From Mesodorylaimus sp. YZB2_4 (Eukaryota; Nematoda; Enoplea; Dorylaimida; Dorylaimidae): a stretch of DNA of 64,000 nucleotides. The stretch spans positions 124,001 through 188,000 of the forward strand of contig JASANH010000123.1 in assembly GCA_030248295.1 (NCBI GenBank), given 5' to 3'. The position numbers and the translations under genes are program-made. The notes beneath the pieces are model-generated. The model had not been told where the DNA came from. It saw only the letters and a list, made by a program, of their open reading frames with translations, and did not search any database. Shown piece by piece: positions 1 to 12,454 of the stretch; the stretch's first letter is position 1, and every line of letters begins with the position of its first letter.

Positions 1-702
1 GCCTTGCGATCAATCTTTCAATTCCAGTTTTACAGACCCGAGTGCCTCCCGAGAGTGTGGCTCCTCAAATATGAACGCCATTGCAAAATTTATGAGAAGC
101 GCATGGCCGAAGTTGAATGCTATGACTTTGCGTGCAATCAATAAATGCCGAAGATGCTGGTCTAACGGTGGCCTCGTTGGGAAAACTGAATGCGTGGCTC
201 CTACACCAGCGAATGTCCAACATGTGTGCTATGTGGCACACGGCTCAGTCATTGATCACATTTATATAGGATCAGTTATTTCGATAGTTTTTGGTTATAT
301 TACGATTCGATCAAAGGATCAGTTGTCCAGCGATGACCAATCTGACTCAACTGTGCACTGCCAATGGCAGAATAATGGCACTGTGTTTCTGGCTGGGCGG
401 CTGAATGACTAGGCCGCATAGCGCATTGACCGCGGAGCATAATACCGCGTGAAAAAGACTGAAAATAAGTCGGACTCGGATTGGCTGTGTCAGAGATGTC
501 AGAGGGCGATAATTGCAGGAGTAGGAACGCTCCTTTGCGCTGGAACGAGACTATGAACCTTTTTTACACTCCTACTACACTGTCGCATTGATGATGTTTC
601 CCCAAGAGTATCCCAGATTCATGGATTTTCACATACTGTACTAAAAAATCGCATGTTGTTCCCCCACGATGTGCCGTACTATAGCTGATGGTTTGATATT
701 CA

Positions 703-768
703 TTCGAAGCCCGAGTCGTCGAGGCGCCTGCTTCTCACAGGGGAGGGTTCGACTCCCGCCCGGGTCAA
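703..768 (+). repeat. tRNA-like fragment (probable SINE head)
   Basis: The sequence contains GGGTTCGACTCCC at 745-757, a close match to the RNA polymerase III B box and T-arm of tRNAs, followed by CGCCCGGGT. The acceptor arms do not pair well and no intact anticodon arm can be folded, so this is a tRNA-derived relic rather than a working tRNA. Similar fragments lie near 33712, 35198, 38319, 38421 and 56581. Confidence 0.5.
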
Positions 769-1127
769 AAATGATTGTCAACCCATGCGCTCTTTAGCCG
801 CCGAATGCGCTGCATTGTGCTTGGCTATGAATTAAGTATGACATGACTGCTTATCGATTGATTCGCTGTATCGAACACCTTATAAAATATTACCTGGGTG
901 CTTCATCGATAATGCTCGTTATCCAGGTGAATGTTGAGCAGGACGGTGCACAGACAATGAAAGGTTCTGTCATAACATGATGCAGGCGAAACATAAATCG
1001 AAGGATTGACTAATGAGTCCGTGTCCACGGTGTCTACGCCTCCTCACCTGCTGACGCCGATTTTTAAACGTTCTGTGAGCTATCCAGGCGTGATGCGGTC
1101 CCAAATCTACTCGACCCGGAAACTCAT

Positions 1128-1560
1128 TAGCGAACATCGCCAGCCGTCAAGTCGAACTGTGAAAAACGAAAAACTGTTACACGTTCTGGGTGCAAAAGAG
1201 AGCTCTGTGCAAAATATCAGAGGCGTCTGGCCAACTGGTCAGCAGTGGGCAGCGCCTAAAAGTCCTGAAGTTTTGTGTGGTTAGGAAGCCGAGCGTTGAG
1301 GAAAACATGCAGTGTTCTTTCCAAACTCGGTTTTTGGGTCGAAGTTTCGAGTTTAAGCTTCCAACACACTGGTTCGCGGTTTTTCCTGAAAAAATTCAGT
1401 GGAATTAATAAATTTCATTGTACTCTAATTAGTGACCACTGCTGACCAGTTGGCCAGATGCCTCTGATATTTTGCACGGCCCTCTTTTGTACCCAGGAAT
1501 ATGTTACAATTTTTCGTTTTCCAAAGTTCGACTCAACGGTTGGCCATGTTATCTTGTCAG
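1128..1560. repeat. Fold-back element with long inverted arms
   Basis: The segment from about 1128 to 1255 reappears in reverse complement from about 1560 to 1436. Shared stretches include GTGCAAAATATCAGAGGC followed by TCTGGCCAACTGGTCAGCAGTGG. Each arm is about 125 bp with scattered mismatches, and the central spacer is about 180 bp. There is no transposase. This is the structure of a fold-back or MITE-type non-autonomous element; I do not recognise the family and see no clear target-site duplication. Confidence 0.75.
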
Positions 1561-2310
1561 CCCGACCAGAAAGGTTTTCAGCTGGCTCGCCAGGCCAAGT
1601 TTTGAAAAGGAGCGGACTGAGTTGTCTTAAAAACTCCAACCCGCAAAATTTGAGTGGCCGATTCTAAACAGAATTTAATCTTTTCCACATCTGTCGCGCG
1701 ACTACTGGCTCTCAGCATGATCACGAGGTACATAGAAAAGGCGTGTGACTCAAAATTGGAATCTCAAAATGCAGCCTGTCAGTTTTCCATGATTTTGTCT
1801 TTCTCTAAGCCTTTTCCTGGGAACTTCAGGAGTGTCAGCCTCTGATTGTGAGTACTATGGGCTTACTGTATAATCGCTACCGGCATCCTGACACTGCTCG
1901 CAAATTTATGTTTTTGCATAATAAACGGATGAAATATGTGTGTACTTTGTTGGATAACAGCAGTTTACGTTGTTATTTTTGTGTAGTTTGGTTTATATGT
2001 GAGCGGGTCTGAAGCCCGTGGGTTTGAGCCGAGTCAAGGTTCTGATGGGTCGGGTGTGGGCCGGGTTGGGTCTACTTCTTCAGGCCTGGCTACGATTTGC
2101 TGAAGCTTTATATTTCTTGACTGTTACACACAATACGCTGCTAAGAAATCAGGTAAAATGAAATTTTAATGAGGGGACCCCGCTTGGTTTTCACGTGATC
2201 GTAGCATGGCAATGAACAAGCGTCGATTGGCGCCCCAGCGCAAAAGTGTCTTGCGTTTTCCCGCAGCCTCGTACTGTTCGTCAGTCCGATTAGTAATCGC
2301 GGCACGCAGC

Positions 2311-3530
2311 ATGCGATTCCGTATGTTGGATCTTTTTGTGCCTGTCTGGTTTCTGGTCGAATGTGTGGCATCGGCCTTTGATCCGTCAAGTATCGTGCAC
2401 CCGATTCTGATCAAGCATTTGCTGGACTTTGGTGCTTGTAGGCTGGAACTGCCGAGACCTGCCGAGCGTATGCAGCGAGGCGAGGGGCTGGTCGATGGCA
2501 GTCGATGTTACTTCATCGGGCACGTGGGCGCTAATGCGACAGATTGGACCGTCGCCTGGCAAGTATGCCGCAGCTACGATGGTATCCTGGCTCAAATTCA
2601 CACCACGAGCGAGTTGAGCAAAATAGCATCAGCTGGAAAGGTACGTCTGAGATGGCAGTGGTTTCTTGCGATGCCAATCCAGAGAGGGTGCACTTTAGGC
2701 GTACACTTCTGGAATCAGTCTCCGCTATTCATACGAATACTTCTTGCTTCTCTCATTGCACGATTGGGTATGGTCGAAACCACCCAATGCAATCACGCTG
2801 AACACCACATTCTGGTTCGAGAATGAGACGACGGCCGATCCTAGCCTCGTAGCTGGCAATACTTTGATGAAGTATTATGCAAAGCTCGATCCGGCTACCA
2901 GAGAAAATGTGCCGCGCTGTATCAATTTGGCCTTCACGGACAACGAATGTGGCGAGGCCTGGGGATGGTTTCCAGTGTGCCAAGCCAGCTGTAAGCCACT
3001 CTATCGACCTTTTTGGATGCTTAAGACGTGTCATTGACTCCCACCCCTCAGCTAGTTTTTGAATAGGTCTTTCCTCATTTCTCTTTTGTGCTCCTCGATG
3101 CGGCTGCGGATATAGTGTACGAGCATACTCGCTAGTAGAGCCAGAGCTGCTTGCAGTTAGGGCTATTAGTCGAGGCGAGAGCTGCCCCGAAGAAGCAAAG
3201 AGGGCGTCTAACAAGGCCAAAAAGCCAATAAAACAGCAGCGCTGACCATAAAATCGAAACTCCGCTTCTAGCTTACAACGACCAGTATGTGCGGCCAACT
3301 ATTGCCTGCTAGAAGTCCCCATTGAAACCAGACCCGCTACTGTTGCCCAGGACTGCGCGGATATCTGCAGCAAGACCAGCTGGTGTCGGAGCTTCAATTT
3401 CATCCAAAACTTGGGCGCATGCACCGAAGCCTGCGAATTCTTTACTTGGTCTGTCAATGACAGCTGCCCGAACTGCGCCAACAAAACATCAGCGACTGCT
3501 GTTTGTGACCATTTCAACTATGTCATGTGA
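2311..3530 (+). CDS. Secreted C-type-lectin-like protein with Cys-rich (PAN/apple-like) tail
   Basis: I model three exons: 2311-2640, 2699-2990 and 3286-3530, giving about 288 residues. Both introns are GT-AG (58 and 295 bp) and the phases agree. The ATG at 2311 is preferred over the in-frame one at 2206 because it starts a good signal peptide (MRFRMLDLFVPVWFLVECVA). Exons 1-2 encode a divergent C-type-lectin-like fold: GSRCYFIG, then WQVCRSYDG, then CINLAFTDNECGEAWGWFPVC with the terminal cysteines. Exon 3 is rich in cysteine (CADICSKTSWCRSFNFI, CTEACEFF, CPNCANK, AVCDHF) and resembles a PAN/apple module. No transmembrane segment is seen, so the product is probably secreted; ligand unknown. 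A further open stretch with cysteines (about 3640-3890, one in-frame stop) could be an extra exon or chance. Confidence 0.55.
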
Positions 3531-5707
3531 CACCAACATTTCTTTGCGGCCATATCTGCCGAAATGTTCATTTTTTGTGGCACAATTATATATATATTAT
3601 ACGCAGCATACGTAGCCCTGTGTTGTGTATCTACTGTATTTATGCCTGTCTTACCCGCAATACGATAAGAGGAAGACTGGTGCGCTTGGACATCCAGAAT
3701 ATGCGCATTGCTCGTCGTGTGACCAGTCGCCCACTTGGTCGTTTCCCCCACTCTGCCTGCTGGGGGAATCGACTCGCTGACGTGAGACATCCACCACCAT
3801 CATTTTTGGCCCGATGTACGACTGGGGTTGCAAATGGCAGCACGAGTGTGACAGGATGAGGGCAAGATCAGACTAGTTTAGCCTTCAAATTGCAAATGCA
3901 AAACGGACTAACATTAGAAATCAGAGAAAAAGAGAAGATGTACATTCAGACAGTGGAACTTATGTGAATTCACCAGCATGGCAGTTGCAGATTTGGCGAA
4001 GCAGCCTTCTAATCCGAGGTGATTCAACAAAACCCTGACTAGCTTAAGCATACGCAAGGACCACCATTTGTGCATGAGTGCCTATTTGCTCCAAGACGAG
4101 GCTCAAAATTTGAAACGCCGCGGTTTCTCAAAACTGATGGCGGGGAACACCGAGTGTCTCACTGAGCCGATTCCCTCCCCCCCCCACCAAACAAGGGTAG
4201 TGCCATGCATCTGTCGAAGCAACTTGTCTTGATGTGGCCCCAATGAGATTCTATTCTTTGCGTGGCCCGATCATGGGATCGACCGAGTTCTCCTGGTGAT
4301 TGCCTGTGTGGTGAGTATAGTTGTTGTATTTTGTCCAACGATGACCATTTCCATTTGCCCCCCATTCATCTGAATGAGTATTCGATCCTGGAGTCATATG
4401 GTTTTGAATTAACGGACCGAGAGGGGCCTTATTTCGGCGCAGAACACGAACCAGGCGAATTTCCTGTATGCCATCCGGGTGCTTCTGCGCCATACTAAAA
4501 ATCCACGGCCCGACCAGTCGGCGCCCCTGTTACCTTGGAATAACCGACCACGATTGTACCTCCGTTTGACCCGCCTAAAATTCTCATCAATCGTATAGTT
4601 CCATTGGAGTAGTCTTGCATTGGAGAGGATACCGCGGGGAGCAGATGGACTCACAACCGCTCCTGGCAGGTCTCCTAATCGAAGATGCCTGAAACATGAA
4701 TTCTACGGGTTTCAGCCTCGCCCGGAGGAGCGGATCGAGCGGCCAACAAAGGCAACTGATATGCGGCCAGTCAAGGCGAGCACGTACTGCTCCGTGCGCA
4801 AGGCGGCCAGATATACTACCTTCTCCACAGGCCAAACACATCGACTACAGGAGCGACATGGACTTGCAAATGCCTCGGAAGTAGGTCCGCCAGTCAACCA
4901 TAGCCTCGTTACAGTTGCCGATCATGGGCATTGACCCACGATAGGCAGCACTCTGCCATCAGGCACAGAGAGGAATAATCCATTGCCAACGCCGTCGTCG
5001 ATACCATTTTTTGGAGACCTCTTCCGTTTGCATTTATTGCAACTAATGACGGGATCTTACAAGATTTTTACAAGATTCCACGATCTTTACAAGTTGTCTC
5101 TTCTGATGCACTTTGGCAACTTGCAGCGCAGATGTGCAGAATATGATTGATTTTGCAGATCAGTGGGAGTCTGATCTTTGTCCTCGATTTTGGCGAACGG
5201 ACAGATCATCCCTCAGTAGCCGTCAGGCCTGCAAACTCGTACGGATTTGGATCATTAGCCGCGTTGTGAGAAAGGTGCAGAATCAGAATAGGACTGCAAA
5301 GATAAATGTGCGGGGCTTGAGGGACAGCTAAAAGATTTATTTTTGCGTGATAATCGAGTTGATTTAGGTTTTTGACGAGAGACCCATTCGGGGAGGCTGA
5401 TCGTGGAATTTGGCGCGTTGAGTGGGGCGGAGAAATGTATTTGGCTCGTGGCGCTGAGAATAGCCTTTTCCAACTTGCTGGTGCCTGCTAAAAGTCCTGC
5501 CTTGCGCAGTGACTTCCCAGCCGACACAGGGTGATGAGGCTGACATCCGTAAGACACCGCTCGATTCGTAGCTTATTCGTACACACTGCAGGTTACATGG
5601 GAGCTTCCATTGGTACTACGCACGAAAACACAGCATCTAGCACTCTAACATGACTCGAAGGCCAACGAGATCACAGCCGTCCATATCATCCCAGCAGTCT
5701 TGACCCA
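3531..5707. other. Intergenic region between lectin-like gene (+) and contactin (-) 3' ends
   Basis: The two flanking genes converge here, so this contains their 3' UTRs. TTTATT at about 5335 is a candidate contactin polyadenylation signal (AATAAA on the minus strand). About 4610-4870 is a dispersed repeat with a reverse-complement copy at about 49014-49210. A short C tract lies near 4170-4185. Nothing else is recognisable. Confidence 0.55.
4610..4870 (+). repeat. Dispersed repeat, inverted copy at 49014-49210
   Basis: Reverse-complement matches to the 49-kb copy occur in order along the element: a GGAGAGGATACCGCGGGG block, the hairpin core around CCTGAAACATGAATTCTACG, GGCCAACAAAGGCAACTGAT, and a CTTCTCCACAGGCCAAACAC block. 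The order and spacing are largely kept, so both are copies of one element of about 200-260 bp. The core at 4687-4717 can form a stem from CTGAAAC and GTTTCAG. No coding capacity is visible. Confidence 0.75.
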
Positions 5708-8700
5708 CTACGCGCCTCGTAGGTGGTTCCACACACGGGCTACTATGGAAATGCAGACATAAATTAAGTGACTCGAACAACACACCGACCAACTTCGAGA
5801 TTGGCTTCCTGAAATCAGTGCACAGGACGGTCAGACAGGCCAGGGCTTGCCCACAGCACCCAGCCTACCCAGATAGAAGATCACTGGCTCGGACATGGGG
5901 CCATCGCCGCCTTCCGTGAACGCGCTGACACTCAGCCTGTACTCTTGGAAGGACTTGAGACCGTCCAACTCGAGCACGGGCTGCCAGTCGACGGCATTCC
6001 TGGCCTCCACTGCGACCACGTGGGGCACAGTCCAAGGGGACTTGAACAGATGAACCTGGAACGAGATGGGACCTGAGTGAAGAGGAGTGACGGATGCCGA
6101 GCTTACCTTGTAGCCGAACACCCGCGCATCCTTGAAATCGATCTCGTCCCACTTGACCACGGCCACCATTCGCCCGTCGACCAGGTCGTCACTGACCGAA
6201 ACTGACGTGGGACTCGCTCGAGGGCCTGCAAAGTGCGCATGGATTGCACGCGTACTCGCGGGGCACACAGTCGGCGTACCGCGTCGACGGGTCACACCAA
6301 CGAGCTCGGTCGATCGAGGACCATCGCCGTGCAGATTGTACAGGGCGGCTTGAAATGCGTAGGCCGTACTGGAGAGAAGGTCCGTGATCACCAACTCGGT
6401 CTGGTTCAGGGACACGTATTTGAGGGCGGGGAAGGACTTGGAAGGCGACTGCTGAGCACGCTTCTCGTCGTGCAGCCAATAATATATCTGAAATATATCA
6501 CGTGATTCTCAAGCAGATAATTAAACTGACTAGGACCCACCTTGATTCCCGTCCATTTTTGGCAAGGCTGATCACCCGAGGCGATCAATCGATTCCATCG
6601 AATCGATACGGCTGACGAATTGAGCATTTCGAGTGTGACGTTGGACAATTGAGAATATGGAGCTGAAAAGAAAGGACCTGGATCAGACATTATTTGAGCG
6701 AAATATTGGCTAGTACCTGACAGCACGTAGGCCTCGGCGCTTGTGCTCTGAGCGGGTCCTCGACCGTATTCATTGAAGGCGGACAAGTAGATCTGCAAGG
6801 AGCGGGTCACACGGGGTCTGACATACTCGTTGGAGGGGGGGGAGGCATACCTCGTGCCGATTGCACACTTTGATATGGGGTGCCTGGATGACGTAGCGAT
6901 CAACATCCGTCCTCCTCAGTGTCACCGACTCCTTGACGAGACCAGTCGAAGTGAGATTTGAGAATTGCCATTCCAAAAAATAACCGATCGTGCGACTACC
7001 CCATTCAACTTTTTGCAATGGCTGGAATGCAAAATAGTTGAAACTTTGTTACTGCAGCTGCTGACACTGATTTTGCTTGCCTGAACCACTTTGATCTGAT
7101 TCGGCGAGTCGAGGACGCAGAAAAGGTCAATAGAACTCACCTTCCATTGCACTAGGATCTCGCCCGACACGAGAACAGTGGCTCGAAGATTGGTGACTGG
7201 CTTGGCGGGCGGTGCTGGCAGTGTCCGCACGAAGGTGGTTGGCAGGCTAGGAGCACTTCGACCAGCACGATTCTGAGCAATCACCCGGAACTGGTATCGG
7301 GAGTTCGGTAGAAGACTGGCGGTGACCAGGTAGGCGTTGGGCGAGACGGCGTCACTGGGATGAATGTCTGCAAGGCAGTCAAGGTTGGGTGCCTGGTAGA
7401 CCAAGGCGAGTGGGAGCCGTCGACCCCTCCAGTTGGCGTTTCAGCCGAGGGTATCGGTCGGCCACACCGCCTAGGCTTGGTTACAATTGCTCGACCCCAC
7501 TCACACTGAACGTGTCTCCAGTCATCGGCATCCTCCAGTCGGGCCTCCACTTTGAACGTGGTGGCTGCGAAGTCGCCATTGGCGCCCGCATGTCTGGTGG
7601 CAGCCTCGGGCATCTCCCAGGACACGTGCACCCCGCTCGACGACACGTTGTTCGGCTGCACTTTCACTGGAGTCATGGGCACGCCTAAAAAACGCCAAGT
7701 GTAAGTGCTGGGTTCTTGCTGACGCAGCCAGGCTTGCATGGCATCACTGCCAACTTACGTCGACGCTCAATCTCGACACTGGCTGACGCGTGGCCGGCCA
7801 CGGAGTCCGCTCGGCACATGAGCACTCCATCCAAGTACTCCCCGTTGACGACAGTGACACGAGTTGCAGATGGAGACTGGTCGATTGATCGAAACGGTTC
7901 CAACCAATCGATGTCGTGGCAATTAAATGTCCACTTGCGGGCAACGTCCATGTACTTGTCCGACTCCCAGTTCACCAAGCAGTCAGCATCGGTGATGTTC
8001 TTGGAGTGATCGGAGGATCGGGACTGAATCGATACTGATAACTGAGCTGAAGAGACAACAGACCGGGGTTCACAAGGGCGATCAGGGCAGGTATGGTGCT
8101 GGTGTGCCCAACAGTCACTTACGTAATACAGTGAGCATAAGCGAGGTTGTGTCCAGGCCCAGTTCATTTTCGACTGTACACGTATATCGACCGCTGTGCG
8201 AGAAATTCACACCATCGATAAGCAGATCGCCATTGTCCAACTGACGCACAGCACCTCGCATGGTCAACTCGTGGTTATCGTGACGCCAAGTGGGCGGCTT
8301 GCGGACTGCCAAAGCTTCCACGCGGCAAGACAGACGCTGAAAAGTGCATCTGCTGCAATAGGCACAGATTCCAAGCTGACGGTCGCCTCTTCTGCCTGAT
8401 ATTTGACTGGACCTGGAACTGGGCACCCGTGCGATAGCAGCTTAGGAGAGGGTACGGGTCAGCCACCCCTGAATGGAGTGATGAGCCCTGAATTTGCTCC
8501 TACCGACGAGCCTGTAAGGGCCAGTCGCCTGCTCCACTATGGGTCCCACAATCGCCCACCCCTTTCTTAGCCAGGCTGACACAGGCTGGACTGGACGGCG
8601 GCTGAGCCTGGTGGATCCGTCGTCTGTCCAAAGGCCTGGGCAGTCGGGTTTTTCAGCTCACGCTGTCTGACGCGTCTAGTAGACTCCCGCCACACCTGTC

Positions 8701-11700
8701 TGGTGTGGCACTGCTAACTTAAATTCATGCACCCGCTGACCAACAGGACTTACAGCACTACTCCCTGAGACTGCGTACACAACTCGATCGGGCCATCGCT
8801 TTGAGAATGTGGGTGGCACGTTTCGAACGGCCAATTTTGCCGACACCCCGATTTGACCGACACTGTTCGAGGCGTGGCACTGGTAAACCCCAGAGTCGCG
8901 ATACTGGGCGAGGTTGACAGTCAATCTGAAGAAGGTGACTGGATCAAATATTGCAAGGAACTAGGAGGGACTCACCTGTTTGATTCGATGCTGATCCTTC
9001 CCTGGTCCTCCTGGGGCATGAGCAGCGGGTTGAGTGGCTTGCCATTATGGAACCACTCGTAATCCAATCGCGGCACTCCGAACACGTCGCACACGAAAAT
9101 GGCCGTGCCGCCCGTCTCGACCACCACGTCTCCGAGAGGGGTGATGAGTTTGGGTGAGACTGAGAGGAGAGGGGTTGGACTAGGACACCTTACTGAGGGG
9201 GGTCAGCTTACTTTGGAGCACCAAGTTGATATCCTTGGAGGCCACGCCCTCCCTGTTCTCGACCAGACATCGGTAGGTGCCCGTATCGTTCATTTGCAAG
9301 TGAGGGAAGAACAGGCGACGGCCGAAGTTGCGGACAACCACGTGGCTATTCAGCGACTTGTCGACTCGGACCCATCGATAGATCGGGGCGGGTCTGGAAG
9401 ACAGGGGGTCAGGAGGGGGTTGCATGCTGCACATTAGGGCCCCCTTCCCTCCCTGCGTGTCCCGCAAAAAGTCTGCTGATCCGGGTCTGGTTCCAAGGAT
9501 TAGGACCGTGCCTCCTTCTGATCGAGTCTAGGTCCAGCCGGGACTGATCGAGTGGACCGTTTCAGAAGTGTGCGCATATAAGAGTAGGATTGGAACCTGA
9601 CCAACAGATCAACTCACCTGGCGTAGGCAAAACACTCGATCCAGGCGGGAGCACCCAGCTGAGGCTCGCCAGGGTATATCTGAAGGAATCCATCGGCAAT
9701 GACCGGCTTCGACGTGGACGGGGACGAGAGGGCTGAAAGGAGCAACGATCCCATAAGTTGCCTTCTAGTCAGCCCCTGCCGCAGTCAAGTCACCTGCTAT
9801 AAGCCCCGGGGGCACGAGGGGCTTTATTTGTGAGAGGGTAATTTCGAGGATTTACGGTTCCGTGAGACCAAATAAATTGGTCTAATCGGTCTAGCAACTT
9901 CAGAAAACTCAAGCCCCATCTTCAGACTCCCTGACAGATGAGCATTCCGGCCCCGGACTCATACTATAAGACCCCAGATGAGGCTAGGCGTGACCAAATT
10001 ACCTCCCGAAGGTTGAACTGGTGGATCGACCTTCAACGAGAAGAAGGGGCCGTAGTAGCCGGTGTGCAATTCAGGTATGACCACACTGCACGCGTAGTTC
10101 TTCTGGTCGTCCCGAGTCAAGTACGAGAAGTGCAGGGTGCCATCGCTCGAGATGAAAATACGGTTCGACTCGTGCAAAAAGTTCTTGACCGTTTCGTACA
10201 TCCACGCAAAACTGAGCGATTCTGAAAAGTTGTCACAATGAAGAGCCCGCTTCTGCTAGTCTTACCCGTCCGGTTAGATCCTGACAAAACCTGGCTGGTG
10301 ATCGATGACCAGGCAAGCTAGCCTCACCACCAGGCAGGGATACATCCCGAGTCAGGAAGTATGCATGCTAATCCTGCAGGATTAGCAGGATGTAGGCTCA
10401 CCATCCTGGGCCCTAGGATTGTGCATCTACAAGCGGGTACATGATACATCCTCCTCTTTTACCACAACAACAAACGCTTATGCGAACTTGAGGGTGAAGG
10501 GAACATTGCACAAAAACGATGTCCCTACTGAGGCTCGAACACTCGCACCAAGCCCCGCAGAAAATGTTTGCGTCATCAACTTACGGGGGAAGTGCGATGG
10601 TGACTTGCACGGGATACTTTTGCCAGCACCCTCGATGCCATACACGTCCAAACGAGTCTTGGGAAATTCTTTCACATCTCAAACAGAATGCACTACAATG
10701 GGTCAAATTCAGATTATTTATCCTGACTTACACGAACTGCTGAATGAGGCGCTACGACTTCTGATAGAGGCCACGCCATTGCTAGCTTCACAAAAATAAG
10801 TGCCAAAGTCCTTGCCAGTCACATTCCTGATGACTAGGGTGCCGTCATTGATCACGTAGTTCGAATCTGACGGAGACACCTGAAATATGCACGTGTCAAC
10901 TGAAGTTTAATGGCACAATGGACCAGGACTGGGGCTCACAGCCGGGTGGGCACTCGGATGCTAGGGTGCACCAGGGTGGCCAGACACGTTTGCCACCAGG
11001 GGGGCAGTTTCACAAGCACCTAGGCCCCACCCTACATCATTGCAAGAAGGGAGATCTCGCCAGGAAGTCCCGCTGTTAGGACACCTAGCCAGTGTCTATA
11101 CTGACCTGCTGCCCAGTCGAGGCCTTCATCCACTTGTAGGTGGGCGACGGATACGCGTCGGCCTTGCAGGGTAGCTCGGCCGAATGCCTGGGTCCATTGG
11201 CGTAAGTGATGATATCGCTCGGTTCCAACACCATTTTCGGGCCGAACCGATGGCGAATAGCTTCGGCCCCTTGCAAGCCATAATCTGGAAAACATGGCCG
11301 ATGACTCCTGATGAATAGACCTCTAATGCTGGCCCTCACCGATCGAGGGTGTCCCGGAATAATAGGAAAACAACTTCGATTTGGGCAGTTCGCAAATGAA
11401 GGCCATAAGTGTACTGGCGCTAGTGGCTACCCTAAAAAAGCCTTTTTTGGAAACTAGTCGAGTGAGTAGTGATCGAGTAGAGGGGATCACCATGGACCTA
11501 ATCAGGACTCGGTCCGCGCCTCACGCTCGGCCGAGCACAGTGCCAGCCGCCGCCAGCCCTCCCACTTTGTTATGGTAATGTATCGACCAAGATGGTCCTC
11601 CCTAAAAGGCCGGTAGGCGGGAAATTCAAACATACCAGACGAATTCGTCGTTTCTCCAAACATAGGCGATTCTGGTGGCCGCGTTGCTATTGGTCAGACG

Positions 11701-12454
11701 AGCTCCCCTGGCGTAGAACGTAATGGTCGAGCCATCGCCCGCCCACTCCCAACGATCATTGATCAAATAGCCACTCGTCCACCAGGCCTGCATGAGTGCC
11801 GTGTAGACAGGCCTCGTAAATGATGGAAATGCGCTCGCCTACCTTTCTTCGCAAATCGTTATCTTGCAACCATTTGGAGAGAAAGGCGCCTTCTTGCAAC
11901 GAATTCACACTGAGCAGATGGGCCGACGAGAACGAAGCGTTGCATATGTTCAACGAATCTTGCCACGAGCTCGGCCTGTGGCTAACGAATGAATAACACG
12001 ATTTGTGGTGACTGATCCAGCCCCCAGGGCATTCCCACTGGTCACCTGCAAAGCACGCACCGCATTGTGACCTCTCCGCTGTGCTGTGTGCATTGGCCAC
12101 TGGCGACTTTCAAGACATGCCCAAAGTGTGTTTTTGGTTCAATGGAATGCAACTCATGAAGTGCAAGTCCACGATTTGTGTCCCATCTTGTGGCATAATC
12201 ACAGCCAATCCCCCCAACATGGGCGAACTGTTTATATTCGGAAAGTAGGTGCTAGGCGACACTCCGGCAAAAGGCAAATCAAGCTCGTAAAAATTTAATC
12301 GGCATCCCGTCAAAGCTTGTTCATTCACTCGAAAATTTTCCATTAGTAGACACTGGGGGGGCAGTTACTTACCTTGCACCAGCACGAGTCCCACTACGAA
12401 CGGCCACCACCAAGAGCGGCACAGCTTTGAATTGTAGGAAGCAATAAGATACAT
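5708..12454 (-). CDS. Cont: Contactin: C-type lectin + 6 Ig + 4 FN3 cell-adhesion protein
   Basis: Twenty-two exons join in a consistent frame to 1249 aa. The first is 12373-12454, starting MYLIASYNSKLC with a signal-type core; the CTL exons are 11843-12045, 11636-11787 and 11340-11413. Domains in order are C-type lectin (GGWISHHKSCYSF to CTLMAFICE), six Ig domains (about 11284 to 7759; for example AELPCKADAYPSPTYKW, GTYRCLVENREG, GVYQCHASNSVGQ, GRYTCTVENELG) and four FN3 domains (about 7684 to 5869). Lectin-Ig-FN3 is the architecture of Drosophila Contactin, an adhesion protein of septate junctions and glia that is normally GPI-anchored. The last exon is uncertain: splicing to 5708-5808 keeps frame and gives a short tail with SVCCSSHLIYVCISIVA, a possible but weak anchor signal. 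Reading through the donor ends at 5831. Confidence 0.9.

Larger units (their letters stand above)
1..2310. other. Non-coding, repeat-bearing upstream region
   Basis: I find no credible gene in this stretch. Its open frames are short, lack recognisable domains and do not join across plausible splice sites. It holds a tRNA-like fragment near 703-768, a pair of long inverted-repeat arms (about 1128-1255 and 1436-1560) and a short piece near 1715-1775 that recurs inside a cadherin intron at about 54737-54797. The last part is the likely promoter and 5' UTR of the lectin-like gene that starts at 2311; no core promoter element is convincing. Confidence 0.6.

Noticed and set aside
12110-12343. Open frame (MENFRVNEQALTGCRLNFYE...) between contactin exons 1 and 2
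   Set aside because: Joining exon 1 (12373-12454) directly to 11843-12045 keeps phase and gives a proper lectin domain; this frame needs a different phase and ends in a stop, so it is most likely intronic.
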